From JAIOPA01 sp046076045 (GTDB taxonomy: Bacteria; Eisenbacteria; RBG-16-71-46): a DNA stretch of 61,742 nucleotides. The notes beneath the pieces were generated by a model, which was not told the origin of the DNA, made no database searches, and worked only from the letters and a program-made list of their open reading frames with translations. Below, one piece after another: positions 17,889-26,120 of the stretch; position 1 is the stretch's first letter; each line of letters begins with the position of its first letter. The position numbers were made by a program, and so were the translations under genes. Location of the stretch: assembly GCA_046076045.1 (NCBI GenBank), contig JBJTRI010000083.1:1-61742 (forward strand). The letters are read 5' to 3'.

Positions 17889-18482
17889 ATGTTCGACGCG
17901 CTCGGTCCGTTCCACCCGCAGATCGTCCACACGCCCATCGCGCTGCTCATCTTCAGCGCGCTGTTCGCGATCCTCGGTCGCCTGCTCGACCGCGACTGGT
18001 TGCGCAAGACCTCGGTGTTGCTGCTCGCCATCGGTTTCCTCGGGGCGTGGTTCGCGGTGCAGTCGGGGGAGGTCGCCCACCGGGTGCCCGAGCACGACCA
18101 GAACGTGCCCGAGGAGGAGATCGAGGAGCACGAGGAGCTCGGCGAGCGCGCCATGTTCCTGGCAGGTGGCGCACTGGTGGTGATCGGCCTCGCCTCGCGC
18201 CTGTCGGGCACCGCAGCGGTGGCGGTGGGAACGGTGGGCCTGCTGCTGCAGGTCGCGGCCGCCGTGCTGGTCGGGTTCGCGGGTCATGCGGGCGGCGAGC
18301 TGGTGTACGAGTACGGCGCCAACGTGAAGGTGGACGGCGCCTACGTGGTCAATCGCGGTGGCGGTGGGCATGGCGACGAGGGTGGCGCAGCGCCCGACAC
18401 GGTCGCGGCGCACTCGCCCGACGCCGCGCCGACCGATGATCACGGCGGCAAGGGTCGTGGCGGGGATCACGACGGTCACTGA
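17889..18482 (+). CDS. DUF2231-like membrane protein with His/Asp/Gly-rich tail
   Basis: 197 residues. Four hydrophobic helices with the family pattern FHPQIVHTPIALLIFSALFAILG at the N-terminus (quoted in part: FHPQIVHTPIALL) and EHEELGERAMFL after the second helix. DUF2231 proteins are integral membrane proteins of unknown role, often near cytochrome or copper genes. The last ~40 residues are hydrophilic and rich in Gly, His and Asp, a plausible metal-binding tail. ATG at 17889 is preceded by GGAGGT; a TATGCT hexamer at 17841-17846 is a likely -10 box. It ends just before a perfect 19-bp inverted repeat. Confidence 0.7.
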   Translation: MFDALGPFHPQIVHTPIALLIFSALFAILGRLLDRDWLRKTSVLLLAIGFLGAWFAVQSGEVAHRVPEHDQNVPEEEIEEHEELGERAMFLAGGALVVIGLASRLSGTAAVAVGTVGLLLQVAAAVLVGFAGHAGGELVYEYGANVKVDGAYVVNRGGGGHGDEGGAAPDTVAAHSPDAAPTDDHGGKGRGGDHDGH

Positions 18483-18497
18483 CCCGGCCCTCGACGC

Positions 18498-18535
18498 GAA
18501 CGACCCCGCGGAGCACGTGCTCCGCGGGGTCGTTC
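18498..18535. terminator. Perfect 19+19 bp palindrome, bidirectional terminator
   Basis: The two 19-bp arms are exact reverse complements with no unpaired spacer. It lies between the convergent DUF2231-like and retropepsin-like genes, 16 bp after one stop and 13 bp after the other. No T-tract on either side. Confidence 0.75.
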
Positions 18536-18548
18536 GTCCTTCGTCGCG

Positions 18549-19874
18549 TCAGTCCTCGAACAACAGCGTTCGGCGCGACCAGTCGATCGTCACGCGCTGA
18601 CCGCGCAGCAGACCGGGTCCGAGCAGCGCGTCGCGGCGCACGCCGTGACGCCAGAGCTCGACCGGCTCCATCGCCCCCGACCAGCCCGGCTGCTTGTCGA
18701 ACGCCATCGCCCCGAGCGCGACGGTGGGCACGTTGACCTGCGCCCACGGCCGGCCCTGCAGCCAGGTGCCCGCGCCCTTCACGAGCTTCGAGATGCCGCC
18801 CGGCTTGAGGCCCAGCTCCTCGAACACCACGTCGGGTGCTCCCACGCCGGCCTCGGGTAGTCCGGTCGCGAGCATCATGGCCATGCGGCGGCCGCCGTTG
18901 AGCGAGCCCCACACGGTGAGCTCGTGCTCGCCCCACAACTCGAACGGTACCCGCGTCCCCGTGCGCGCGGCCGCACTCCCGAGCGGCTCCAGCAGGAGTT
19001 CGCGCTTGCGCATGTCGAACGTGACGTCGTGCCCGCGCAGCAACGACAACCCGATCACGCCCACGACCTGCGGGGCCTGCGGGTTCACCTGCAGCGACAA
19101 CTTGCGCAGCGACACCACGCCCGCCGGGACGTCGCTCCAACGCACGCCGCCCAGTTCGAGGCGCGGCGCCATGGCGTTGCGCACCGCGACGCGCGTGCCC
19201 GCCCACGCCGCGAGGCGCTGGCCGGGCAGCGGGCGCACACCGTTCTGCGCGAGCGTGATGGGGTCGAGCAGCAGGCCCGGCGTGCCGGTGTCCACCATCA
19301 TCCACACGAGCGTGCCGTTGAGCCGCACGCGCACGAGCGGCGCGGGCCAGATGCGCTCGAACGCCAGCTTGGCGCGCTCGCCCGTCACCGTGCCGCCGCC
19401 GCCCTGCTCGGCGAGGTGCTCGAGCAGTGGGACGCGGCCCTCGTCGCCCAGGTCGGTCGCGAGCGTCGCCGCCCCGCTCCAGTCGCCGCGCCGCAGGCGG
19501 GTGGCGTACAGGTCGGCACGCGCCTGCTCGGTCTCGCCCGCGAGCACCAACAGGCTCTCGGCGCGCGCGAGGTCGTCGGCCCACAGCGCTAGCTTGCCGA
19601 GCGCGGCGGCGGCGGCGCGATCGCCGGGCGCGAGTGCGGCGGTGCGCTCGAACAGCTTGCGCGCCTCGGGTACGCGGCCCAGTCGCAGCAGCGCGGTGGC
19701 CAGCGTGTCGAGCCGTGCGACGTCGTCGCCGTGGCCCACCGTGTCGCGGGTCGCGTAGCGCAACTGCGCCTGCGCGTCGCGGTAGCTGGCGTCGGGGGCC
19801 AGCCACTCGGCGGCGGCCGGTGCGGCGAGCAGCGTCAGGACGAGTGCGGCGCGGGCCGCGGTCGCGCGGCTCAT
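18549..19874 (-). CDS. Secreted retropepsin-like aspartyl protease with N-terminal TPR-like region
   Basis: 441 residues. Signal peptide ARAALVLTLLAAPAAAEW, then ~150 residues of helical pairs with tetratricopeptide-like spacing (RLGRVPEARKLFERTAALAPGD). The second half holds two retropepsin-like lobes. The first has VWMMVDTGTPGLLLD, the D-T-G active site, and LGGVRWSDVP with HDVTFDMRKRELLLEP. The second repeats the fold, but its site reads MAMMLATGLPEAG, with Asp replaced by Ala. A protein with one active and one inactive lobe may act as a protease or as a binding protein. The start lies in an ATGA overlap with the M20 amidohydrolase stop; the frame upstream of 19874 is antisense shadow. Confidence 0.78.
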   Translation of the reverse strand: MSRATAARAALVLTLLAAPAAAEWLAPDASYRDAQAQLRYATRDTVGHGDDVARLDTLATALLRLGRVPEARKLFERTAALAPGDRAAAAALGKLALWADDLARAESLLVLAGETEQARADLYATRLRRGDWSGAATLATDLGDEGRVPLLEHLAEQGGGGTVTGERAKLAFERIWPAPLVRVRLNGTLVWMMVDTGTPGLLLDPITLAQNGVRPLPGQRLAAWAGTRVAVRNAMAPRLELGGVRWSDVPAGVVSLRKLSLQVNPQAPQVVGVIGLSLLRGHDVTFDMRKRELLLEPLGSAAARTGTRVPFELWGEHELTVWGSLNGGRRMAMMLATGLPEAGVGAPDVVFEELGLKPGGISKLVKGAGTWLQGRPWAQVNVPTVALGAMAFDKQPGWSGAMEPVELWRHGVRRDALLGPGLLRGQRVTIDWSRRTLLFED

Positions 19875-21058
19875 GACGCGAGCAACCGGCGGGTGGTCTC
19901 GAGCATCACCTCGGCGCCGATGCGCAGGCACTCCTCGTCCACATCGAAGCGCGGATGGTGATGGTCGTGGTGCAGGCCGCGCGCCTCGTTGCGCGAGCCG
20001 ATGGCGATGAACGCCCCCGGCACCTGGTCGAGGATCGCGGAGAAGTCCTCGCCGCCCATGGTGCGCACGTCGGTGCGCAGGCGCTCGGCTCCCACGACCT
20101 GCGTGGCGGCGGCGCGGGCGTGCACGCACACACCGGCGTCGTTCACGGTCGCCATGTTGCCGCGGCGGTAGTCGATCGTGGCGGTGCAGCCCAGCGCGGT
20201 CGCGACGCCGTTCACCACGCGCTCGAACCAGCCCGGCACCGCCGCCCACACCTCGCGGTCGAACATGCGAACGGTGCCGTTCATCCACGCGCTCGCGGGG
20301 ATGATGTTGAACGCGGTCCCGGCGCGCACCTGCGTGACGCTCACCACGAGTTCGCGCAGCGGGTCGGTGTTGCGGCTCACGAGCGACTGCAGCGCGGTGA
20401 TGGCCTGCGCCATCGCGAGCACGGGGTCGGTGCCGGTCTGCGGCATCGCGGCGTGCGCGCCCTTGCCGTGGAACGTGACCTCGAAGCTGTCGGTCGCCGC
20501 CATCCACGGGCCCTCGGTCACCCCCACGGTGCCGAGCGGCAGGTCCTGCCAGACGTGCAGCCCGAGCGCGTAGTCGGCCTTCGCCCACTCGAGCGCGCCG
20601 TCCTGGATCATCGCCACCGCGCCGCCCTCGGGGTGGCCCTGCTCCTCGGACGGCTGGAAGCACAGCACCACGCTGCCCGGCAGGTCCGCGGCCTCCTGCA
20701 CGAGTCGGCGCGCGACGCCGAGCAGGATGCTGGTGTGACAGTCGTGCCCGCACGCGTGCATCTTGCCGGGCGTGGTCGAGCGGTACGGGACGTCGTTGTC
20801 CTCGTGGATGGGGAGCGCGTCCATGTCGGCGCGCAGCAGCACGGTGCGCCCGGGCTTGCCGCCCGTGATGCGCGCCAGCACCCCGGTGCGCCCCACGCCG
20901 GTGCGCGGCTCGAGGCTCAGCGCGCGCAGGCGGTCGGCCACGAGGGCGGCGGTGCGCACCTCCTCGAAGCCCAGCTCGGGGTGCATGTGCAGGTCCCGGC
21001 GGGTCGCGATCAGTTCCTCGACCTGGGCGCCGGTGAAGTGCGGGGTGGCGATGCTCAT
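19871..21058 (-). CDS. M20-family amidohydrolase (hippurate / N-acyl amino acid hydrolase type)
   Basis: 395-residue cytosolic metalloenzyme that hydrolyses N-acyl amino acids or similar amides. The di-metal site is present: RADMDALPI, KMHACGHDCHTSILLG and FQPSEEQGHPEGGA with the catalytic Glu pair; HHHPRFDVDEECL near the C-terminus supplies the last His. The dimerisation lid domain lies at about 180-290 (ATDSFEVTFHGKGAHAAMPQ). The ATG at 21058 is the first that does not force an Arg-rich nonsense N-terminus. It is upstream of, and overlaps, the retropepsin-like gene, so the two form an operon. No transporter is linked and the substrate is unknown. Confidence 0.9.
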   Translation of the reverse strand: MSIATPHFTGAQVEELIATRRDLHMHPELGFEEVRTAALVADRLRALSLEPRTGVGRTGVLARITGGKPGRTVLLRADMDALPIHEDNDVPYRSTTPGKMHACGHDCHTSILLGVARRLVQEAADLPGSVVLCFQPSEEQGHPEGGAVAMIQDGALEWAKADYALGLHVWQDLPLGTVGVTEGPWMAATDSFEVTFHGKGAHAAMPQTGTDPVLAMAQAITALQSLVSRNTDPLRELVVSVTQVRAGTAFNIIPASAWMNGTVRMFDREVWAAVPGWFERVVNGVATALGCTATIDYRRGNMATVNDAGVCVHARAAATQVVGAERLRTDVRTMGGEDFSAILDQVPGAFIAIGSRNEARGLHHDHHHPRFDVDEECLRIGAEVMLETTRRLLAS

Positions 21059-21156
21059 GCGCGATCTCCGCGGTCGGGGACGGGCGTGGGACACGGGACG
21101 GACGCGCGGCATCTTGCCACCGCACCGGGCGCGGGCCAAGCCGAGAGCGCATGCGC

Positions 21157-21189
21157 GAGGGGCCCGGGAGTCGCGCTCCCGGGCCCCTC
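21157..21189 (-). terminator. 14-bp GC hairpin downstream of the first OmpA gene
   Basis: Perfect 14-bp stem with a TCGCG loop, beginning 17 bp after the OmpA stop at 21207. No T-tract. It also separates this gene from the M20 operon that starts at 21058. Confidence 0.65.
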
Positions 21190-21206
21190 GTGTGCGGCGG
21201 TGGGGA

Positions 21207-22655
21207 TCACTTCTGCAGCAGCTTGCGCTGCTCGATCTCCTTCTTGAGGATGTCGCGGTTCATGACCTTGAACTCGACGCGACGGTTCTTGGCCATGTCC
21301 TGCGCGGTGCGGTTGGACGAGACCGGCTTGCTCTCGCCGTAGCCGCGCGTGGTGATCTGGCTCGCGGCGATACCCGGGAAGCGCTCCACGAGGTACGCCT
21401 TCACCGACGCGGCGCGCGCCTCGGACAGCGCCTGGTTCTTGCGGTCCGAACCGCGCGAGTCGGTGTGACCGCCGATCTCGATGCGCAGCTGCGGCCAGCG
21501 GCTCAGGATGACGCCGACCTCGTCGAGCAGCGGGTACGCGTCGGGCAGGATGCGCGCCTTGGCGGACTCGAACCGCACGTCGCGCAGCCGGATCATGCCG
21601 GTGTCGAGCAGCTCGGTCTCGCGCTCGACCGACACGATGGGGCAGCCCCTGTCGTCCACCTTGAGGTTGGCGGGCGTGCCGGGGCACTGGTCGAGGCCGT
21701 CGTAGACGCCGTCGGCATCGGAGTCGCTCGGGCAACCCTTCGCGTCCACCGTGGCGCCCTTGGGCGTGTCGGGGCACGCGTCGAGTCCGTCGAGCACGCC
21801 GTCCGCGTCGGTGTCGGAGGGGCAGCCGCTCGCGCCCACCGTGGCGCCCTTGGGGGTGTCGGCGCACTGGTCGAGTCCGTCGAGCACGCCGTCGCCGTCG
21901 GAGTCGCTCGGGCAGCCCTTGGCGTCCACGGTCGCACCCTTGGGCGTGTCGGGGCACTGGTCGAGGCCGTCGTAGACGCCGTCGGCGTCGGAGTCGCTCG
22001 GGCAGCCGTCGGCGTTCACCGTGGCCCCGGCCGGCGTGGCGGCACAGCGGTCCTTCTTGTCGGGCACGCCGTCGCCGTCGGAGTCCTTGGGCCTGCGGTT
22101 GAAGTCGTAGGTGAGCCCGGCCCAGTACTGCTGGTTGGCCTCGTTGGAGGCGGCGAGGTTGCCGTGCTTGAGGTCGAGCAGGTTGCGGGCCTCGATGCGC
22201 ACCGACATGCGGTCGTTCACCGCCTTGCGCCAACCCACACCGGCCTCGAACGTGCCGACCTGGCGGTCGGTGAAGCGGCCGCTGTGGTAGCGCGTGTAGC
22301 CCACGCCGCCGAGCACGTACACCATGCCGAGCTGGTTGGGCGCCGAGAGCTGGCTCGAGAGCGCGATCGAGATGTTGCCGATCGTGAGGTCGTCGGCGTC
22401 GCTCGCGCGGTCCTCGCGCGTGGACGCGAGGTCGCTGGCACCCTCGAGGCGCCAGTAGTCGCCGATCGCACGGCTCAGGCGGAAGCCGATCGCGGGACCG
22501 TTCTCCATGGTCGCGCGCGGGAACACGATGCGGTCGGAGTAGTGCACCACGCCGCCGAGCACGCCGAACGACCATTCGGGGTTCTCGCTCGCGCGCGCGG
22601 GGAACACGGCCGCGAGGGTGACGAGCAGGGCGACGAAAGAGGGACGGAGTCGCAC
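21207..22655 (-). CDS. OmpA-family outer-membrane protein with five thrombospondin type 3 repeats
   Basis: 482 residues. GTG start at 22655 fixed by AGGAGGT six bases upstream; signal peptide VALLVTLAAVFPARAS. Residues ~25-190 form an eight-strand OmpA-like barrel. Five 30-residue calcium-binding TSP3 repeats of the type DSDGDGVLDGLDQC...GCPS follow (DNA 22085-21636). Then comes a linker with ETELLDTGMIRL and a peptidoglycan-binding OmpA C-terminal domain (IEIGGHTDSRGS, LSEARAASVKAYLV, GYGESKPV, NRRVEFKV). It anchors the outer membrane to the cell wall. A close paralogue lies at 23756-25228 in the same orientation, with map between them. Confidence 0.92.
   Translation of the reverse strand: MRLRPSFVALLVTLAAVFPARASENPEWSFGVLGGVVHYSDRIVFPRATMENGPAIGFRLSRAIGDYWRLEGASDLASTREDRASDADDLTIGNISIALSSQLSAPNQLGMVYVLGGVGYTRYHSGRFTDRQVGTFEAGVGWRKAVNDRMSVRIEARNLLDLKHGNLAASNEANQQYWAGLTYDFNRRPKDSDGDGVPDKKDRCAATPAGATVNADGCPSDSDADGVYDGLDQCPDTPKGATVDAKGCPSDSDGDGVLDGLDQCADTPKGATVGASGCPSDTDADGVLDGLDACPDTPKGATVDAKGCPSDSDADGVYDGLDQCPGTPANLKVDDRGCPIVSVERETELLDTGMIRLRDVRFESAKARILPDAYPLLDEVGVILSRWPQLRIEIGGHTDSRGSDRKNQALSEARAASVKAYLVERFPGIAASQITTRGYGESKPVSSNRTAQDMAKNRRVEFKVMNRDILKKEIEQRKLLQK
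21636..22085 (-). repeat. Five 90-bp coding repeats (TSP3), first OmpA gene
   Basis: Exactly 450 bp of tandem 90-bp units encoding 30-residue calcium-binding repeats. The second and fifth units share near-identical starts (DSDADGVYDGLDQCP), as if recently copied within the array. Similar to the array at 24197-24646. Confidence 0.85.
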
Positions 22656-22850
22656 GAATCCACCTCCTGTGGAGCCTCGAACCGGGACCCGCACCATCGT
22701 GGGCGGGCGGAACTCGGCCACAAGGTAAGGGTATCGGCCGCGAGCGACAAGATTCCCGCCCGGAATACACCACTCCAGCGAGGGTGGATTCCCATTCGGG
22801 TGGTCGCGCTGCGCGCCCGTTCCGGCCGCTCGGGCCGGGACCACTTCGGA

Positions 22851-23594
22851 CTAGGCGGTCACCAGCAGGGGGGCGCCGCGCGTGAGGATCATGGTGTGTT
22901 CGTGGTGCGCAGCGAGCGAACCGTCCTGGGTGCGCAGGGTCCAACCGTCATCGTCCTCGAACATCGCCCCGTCGCCTGCCGCGATGATGGGCTCGAGCGT
23001 GAGCACCATGCCCTCGCACAACCACTCGGCCGCCTCGGGGTCGGCCCAGTTGGGGATCATGGGCTCCTCGTGGATGGTGTGCCCGATGCCGTGCCCCTGC
23101 AGTTCGCGCACCACCGAGAACCCGCGCCGCGTCACCTCGTCCTCGACCACCCGCCCCACGTCGAGGGCGCGGCGCCCGTCGCGCATCTCGCGCAGTCCCT
23201 TCTTGAACGCGTTCTCGGCCGCGGCCATGAGCCGCTTGGCCGCCTCCGAGACGCTGCCCACGCCCACCGTGATGCAGGCGTCGGCCATGTAGCCCGCGAG
23301 CTCGGCGGTGACGTCGAGCTTCACGAGGTCGCCCTCGGCCAGCCGACGCTTGTCCGACGGCACGCCGTGCACGATCTCGTCGTTGACCGAGATGCAGGTG
23401 TGCCCGGGGAACTCGTACACGAGTCGCGGCGCCGAGCGCGCACCGGCAGCCTCGAACACGCGTCCCGCGACCGCGTCGAGTTGCGCGGTGGTGACGCCCG
23501 GCGCGACCGCGGCACGCATGGCGGCCAACGCATCGCGCACCACGACGCCTGCGGCGCGGATGCCGTCCCGGTCCTGTGCGGTCTCGACGATCAT
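22851..23594 (-). CDS. map: Type I methionine aminopeptidase
   Basis: 247 residues, standard length; removes the initiator methionine from nascent proteins. Metal ligands are all visible: KLDVTAELAGYMADACI (two Asp), GHGIGHTIHEEP (His), LTLEPI (Glu) and a final Glu in HHEHTMILT. The last reads E-H-T, as in normal enzymes. The gene is an essential housekeeping gene inserted between two OmpA paralogues. The ATG at 23594 has no Shine-Dalgarno; CAGGCT ends 6 bp upstream with TTGCGC 17 bp further, suggesting a leaderless transcript. Upstream is the terminator of the second OmpA gene. Confidence 0.95.
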   Translation of the reverse strand: MIVETAQDRDGIRAAGVVVRDALAAMRAAVAPGVTTAQLDAVAGRVFEAAGARSAPRLVYEFPGHTCISVNDEIVHGVPSDKRRLAEGDLVKLDVTAELAGYMADACITVGVGSVSEAAKRLMAAAENAFKKGLREMRDGRRALDVGRVVEDEVTRRGFSVVRELQGHGIGHTIHEEPMIPNWADPEAAEWLCEGMVLTLEPIIAAGDGAMFEDDDGWTLRTQDGSLAAHHEHTMILTRGAPLLVTA

Positions 23595-23600
23595 GCGCGC

Positions 23601-23629
23601 AGCCTGCCCGCACCCCGCACCCCGCGCAA
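23601..23629 (-). promoter_or_regulatory. Candidate leaderless promoter of map
   Basis: Minus strand TTGCGC (23629-23624), 17-bp spacer, CAGGCT (23606-23601), 6 bp before the ATG. Both boxes are weak, but spacing matches the ogt and rsmA promoters. Confidence 0.4.
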
Positions 23630-23700
23630 GCGTGCAGCCCCGCGCGCCGCGACCATGCCGCGCGTGGAGCACCGCGTGGCGACGGCATCGGACAAGCGAA

Positions 23701-23733
23701 CGCCCCCGGCGGGCATGTGCCTCACCGGGGGCG
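23701..23733 (-). terminator. GC hairpin downstream of the second OmpA gene
   Basis: Perfect 9-bp arms (23701-23709 with 23725-23733) around a 15-nt loop, 22 bp after the OmpA stop at 23756. No T-tract. Confidence 0.6.
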
Positions 23734-23755
23734 TCGACGATGCGCGTCGTGCGGC

Positions 23756-25228
23756 TTACGGCTTGGGCGTCTCGCTGCCGGCGCGACGGCGCTCGGCCTC
23801 CTGCTTGAGCACGTCCACGTTCTTCACCACGAACTCGACTCGGCGGTTGCGGGCCCACGACTCCTCGTTGGTGTTGGGCACGACCGGCTTGCTCTTGCCG
23901 TAGCCCTTCGCGGTGAGGTTCGCGGCCGGGATCGCCGTGTACGTGGTGGTGAGGTAGGTGAGCACCGCCTCGGCGCGCGCCTGCGACAGCTTGCGGTTGC
24001 CCTCGGCCGAGCCGCGCGAGTCGGTGTGACCGCCGACCTCCACCTTGAGCTGCGGCCACTTCGTGAGCAGCAGGCCGACCGCGTCGAGCGCCGGACGGCT
24101 CTCGGGCAGGATCTCCGCCTTGCCGGTCTCGAACTTCACGCCCTCGAGTCGGATGAGCCCGGTCTCGAGCAGCTCGGCCTCGCGCTGGGCGACCTCGGTG
24201 GGGCAGCCCTTCTCGTCCACCTTCATGCCCGCGGGCGTGCCCTCGCACTGGTCGAGGCCGTCCCACACGCCGTCACCGTCGCTGTCCTTCGGGCAGCCCT
24301 TCTCGTCCACCGTCGCGCCCTTGGGCGTGTCGGCGCACTGGTCGAGGCCGTCGAGCACGCCGTCGCCGTCGCTGTCGCTCGGGCAACCCTTGGCGTCCAC
24401 CGTCGCGCCCTTGGGCGTGTCGGCGCAGGTGTCGATGCCGTCGAACACGCCATCGCCGTCGGCGTCGCTCGGGCAGCCCTTGGCGTCCACGGTCGCACCC
24501 TTCGGGGTGCCCTCGCAGGCGTCGAGCCCGTCGTAGACGCCGTCGCCGTCGGTGTCGAGCGGGCAGCCGCTCGCGTCCACCTTGGCGCCCTTCGGCGTCG
24601 CCGGGCAGCGGTCCTTCTTGTCGGGCACGCCGTCGGCGTCGGTGTCGCGCGGCGTCGCGCCGAGCGCGAACGCCAGGCCCGCACCCAGCACCACGGTGTG
24701 CATCTTGTCCGAGGGCGCCGCGGTGTTGAAGTTCGTGAACGACACGTCGCGCGCCTCGAGGCGCACGCCGACCGCGTCGTTCAGCCAGAACTTGAGACCG
24801 CCGCCGAACTCGACCGCACCGGTCGAGAGCCCGGGGCCCGACGCGGGCTTGCCCTTGGTCCAGCCGCCACCCACGAACACGTAGGGGTTCGCGCGCCGAC
24901 CGCGCGCCGGCGACAGCACGAGGTTGCCGCTCAGGTGCTGCCAGTCGTAGTCGCGACCGGCGCCACCGTTCTCGGACGTGCCCGAGAGGCCCGCCGCGCC
25001 TTCGAGGCCGATCCACGACCGCGAGTACCAACCGGCGCGCGCACCCACGTTGAGCCCGTCCTTCACCGCCAGGTCGCTGCCGGGGAACCGGAGCTTGGCG
25101 TCGAACAGCGTGGTGCCGCCGAAGGGCGTGAACTCCCAGTGCGATCCGATGGGCTCGGCCACCGCCGCACCCGCCACGACGAGCGCGGCGACGAGCGGGA
25201 GGGCGACCCGGAAGCGGTGACGCAGCAT
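23756..25228 (-). CDS. OmpA-family outer-membrane protein with five thrombospondin type 3 repeats (paralogue)
   Basis: 490 residues. ATG at 25228 with AAGGAGA upstream; signal peptide VALPLVAALVVAGAAVAE. Barrel residues ~25-185 are clearly different in sequence from the first paralogue. The five 30-residue TSP3 repeats (DNA 24646-24197) and the C-terminal OmpA domain (VEVGGHTDSRGS, GYGKSKPV, NRRVEFVV) are close matches. The end has an extra Arg/Glu/Pro tail. The two proteins likely share the peptidoglycan-anchoring role but expose different barrels. A terminator hairpin lies behind it, and the next upstream gene (KDPG aldolase) is more than 100 bp away. Confidence 0.92.
   Translation of the reverse strand: MLRHRFRVALPLVAALVVAGAAVAEPIGSHWEFTPFGGTTLFDAKLRFPGSDLAVKDGLNVGARAGWYSRSWIGLEGAAGLSGTSENGGAGRDYDWQHLSGNLVLSPARGRRANPYVFVGGGWTKGKPASGPGLSTGAVEFGGGLKFWLNDAVGVRLEARDVSFTNFNTAAPSDKMHTVVLGAGLAFALGATPRDTDADGVPDKKDRCPATPKGAKVDASGCPLDTDGDGVYDGLDACEGTPKGATVDAKGCPSDADGDGVFDGIDTCADTPKGATVDAKGCPSDSDGDGVLDGLDQCADTPKGATVDEKGCPKDSDGDGVWDGLDQCEGTPAGMKVDEKGCPTEVAQREAELLETGLIRLEGVKFETGKAEILPESRPALDAVGLLLTKWPQLKVEVGGHTDSRGSAEGNRKLSQARAEAVLTYLTTTYTAIPAANLTAKGYGKSKPVVPNTNEESWARNRRVEFVVKNVDVLKQEAERRRAGSETPKP
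24197..24646 (-). repeat. Five 90-bp coding repeats (TSP3), second OmpA gene
   Basis: 450 bp of tandem 90-bp units, same register and direction as the array at 21636-22085. Shared phrases such as DSDGDGVLDGLDQCADTPKG occur in both, giving homologous tracts about 2.5 kb apart. Confidence 0.85.
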
Positions 25229-25366
25229 CGTGTTCTCCTTGCACGAACGGGGTCGGGTCCCCGGAGCGGGGCCCGGGGCGCGCCCACCACGGGGCGCGAA
25301 CGGCGCGAGCCTACGGGGACGCGGCAGGGGGTGCAAGGATGGCGGCCGCGCAGCCGCGACCGCGGT

Positions 25367-26035
25367 TCAGGCCCCGGCGGCGAACGCCGCGGCGCGCTCC
25401 ACGAACGCGCGCGCCCGGCTCTCGATCTCGTCGAACCGGCCCGCCCGGGCCAGTGCCGGGTCGGCCATCGTGCCGCCGATCCCGCACGCCAGACAGCCCG
25501 CGGCCCAGAACGGGGTCACGTTGTCGAGGTTCGTGCCGCCCGCCGCCAGCATGGGCACGCGCGGCAGCGGGTCGCGGATGATGCGGATGTAGTCGGGTCC
25601 GCCGGCGACCCCCACCGGGTACACCTTCACGAGGTGCGCGCCCAGCTCCATCGCGCGCAGGATCTCGCTCGTCGTGTACGCGCCCGGGCACCAGAACACG
25701 CCGCGCTCGTGCGCCACCGCCGCCACCGCCTCGCTCGCATTGGGGGCGATGAGGAAGCGCGCCCCGGCGTCCACCGCGGCCTCGGCCTCGGCGCGCGTGA
25801 GCACGGTGCCCGCGCCCACCACCACGCCCGGGTGCGCCTCGTCGGCGAGCCGGCGCATCACCGCCGGCGCGTCGGGGACCGAGTAGGTGACCTCGACCAA
25901 CCGCACCCCGCCGCGGATCACCGCGCGCGCCGCACCGTGGGCGGCCTCGGGGTCGGCGGCGCGGATCACCGACACCAACCGCGAGGCGCGGACCACCTCG
26001 AGGACCTGTGCGGGCGTGAGTGCGGGCGCGGACAT
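25367..26035 (-). CDS. KDPG/KHG aldolase family protein
   Basis: 222 residues, TIM-barrel class I aldolase. It splits 2-keto-3-deoxy-6-phosphogluconate to pyruvate and glyceraldehyde-3-phosphate (Entner-Doudoroff), or related keto-acids. Catalytic elements: Glu48 in RLVEVTY, the GAGTVLTRAEAEAAVDAGARF motif, and Schiff-base Lys137 in HLVKVYPV. The usual sequence there is K-L/F-F-P, so KVYP is slightly atypical. AAGGTNLDNV near the C-terminus matches the phosphate-binding loop. No edd or sugar genes are nearby, so the pathway cannot be confirmed. The start is supported by TATCGT ending 6 bp before the ATG, with no Shine-Dalgarno. Confidence 0.85.
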   Translation of the reverse strand: MSAPALTPAQVLEVVRASRLVSVIRAADPEAAHGAARAVIRGGVRLVEVTYSVPDAPAVMRRLADEAHPGVVVGAGTVLTRAEAEAAVDAGARFLIAPNASEAVAAVAHERGVFWCPGAYTTSEILRAMELGAHLVKVYPVGVAGGPDYIRIIRDPLPRVPMLAAGGTNLDNVTPFWAAGCLACGIGGTMADPALARAGRFDEIESRARAFVERAAAFAAGA

Positions 26036-26041
26036 GGTCCG

Positions 26042-26071
26042 ACGATACGCGGCGACCTCCGGACCCGTCCA
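26042..26071 (-). promoter_or_regulatory. Leaderless promoter of the KDPG aldolase gene
   Basis: Minus strand TGGACG (26071-26066), 18-bp spacer, TATCGT (26047-26042), 6 bp before the ATG at 26035. Each box matches four of six consensus bases. Confidence 0.5.
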
Positions 26072-26120
26072 CCGCCCCACGCGCTGTGGCATGCTCGCGC
26101 TCCCGTCCCTGGAGGTCCTC

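Noticed and set aside
21636..24646. The 90-bp repeats as CRISPR or mobile repeats
   Set aside because: They are in-frame coding repeats for calcium-binding TSP3 modules.
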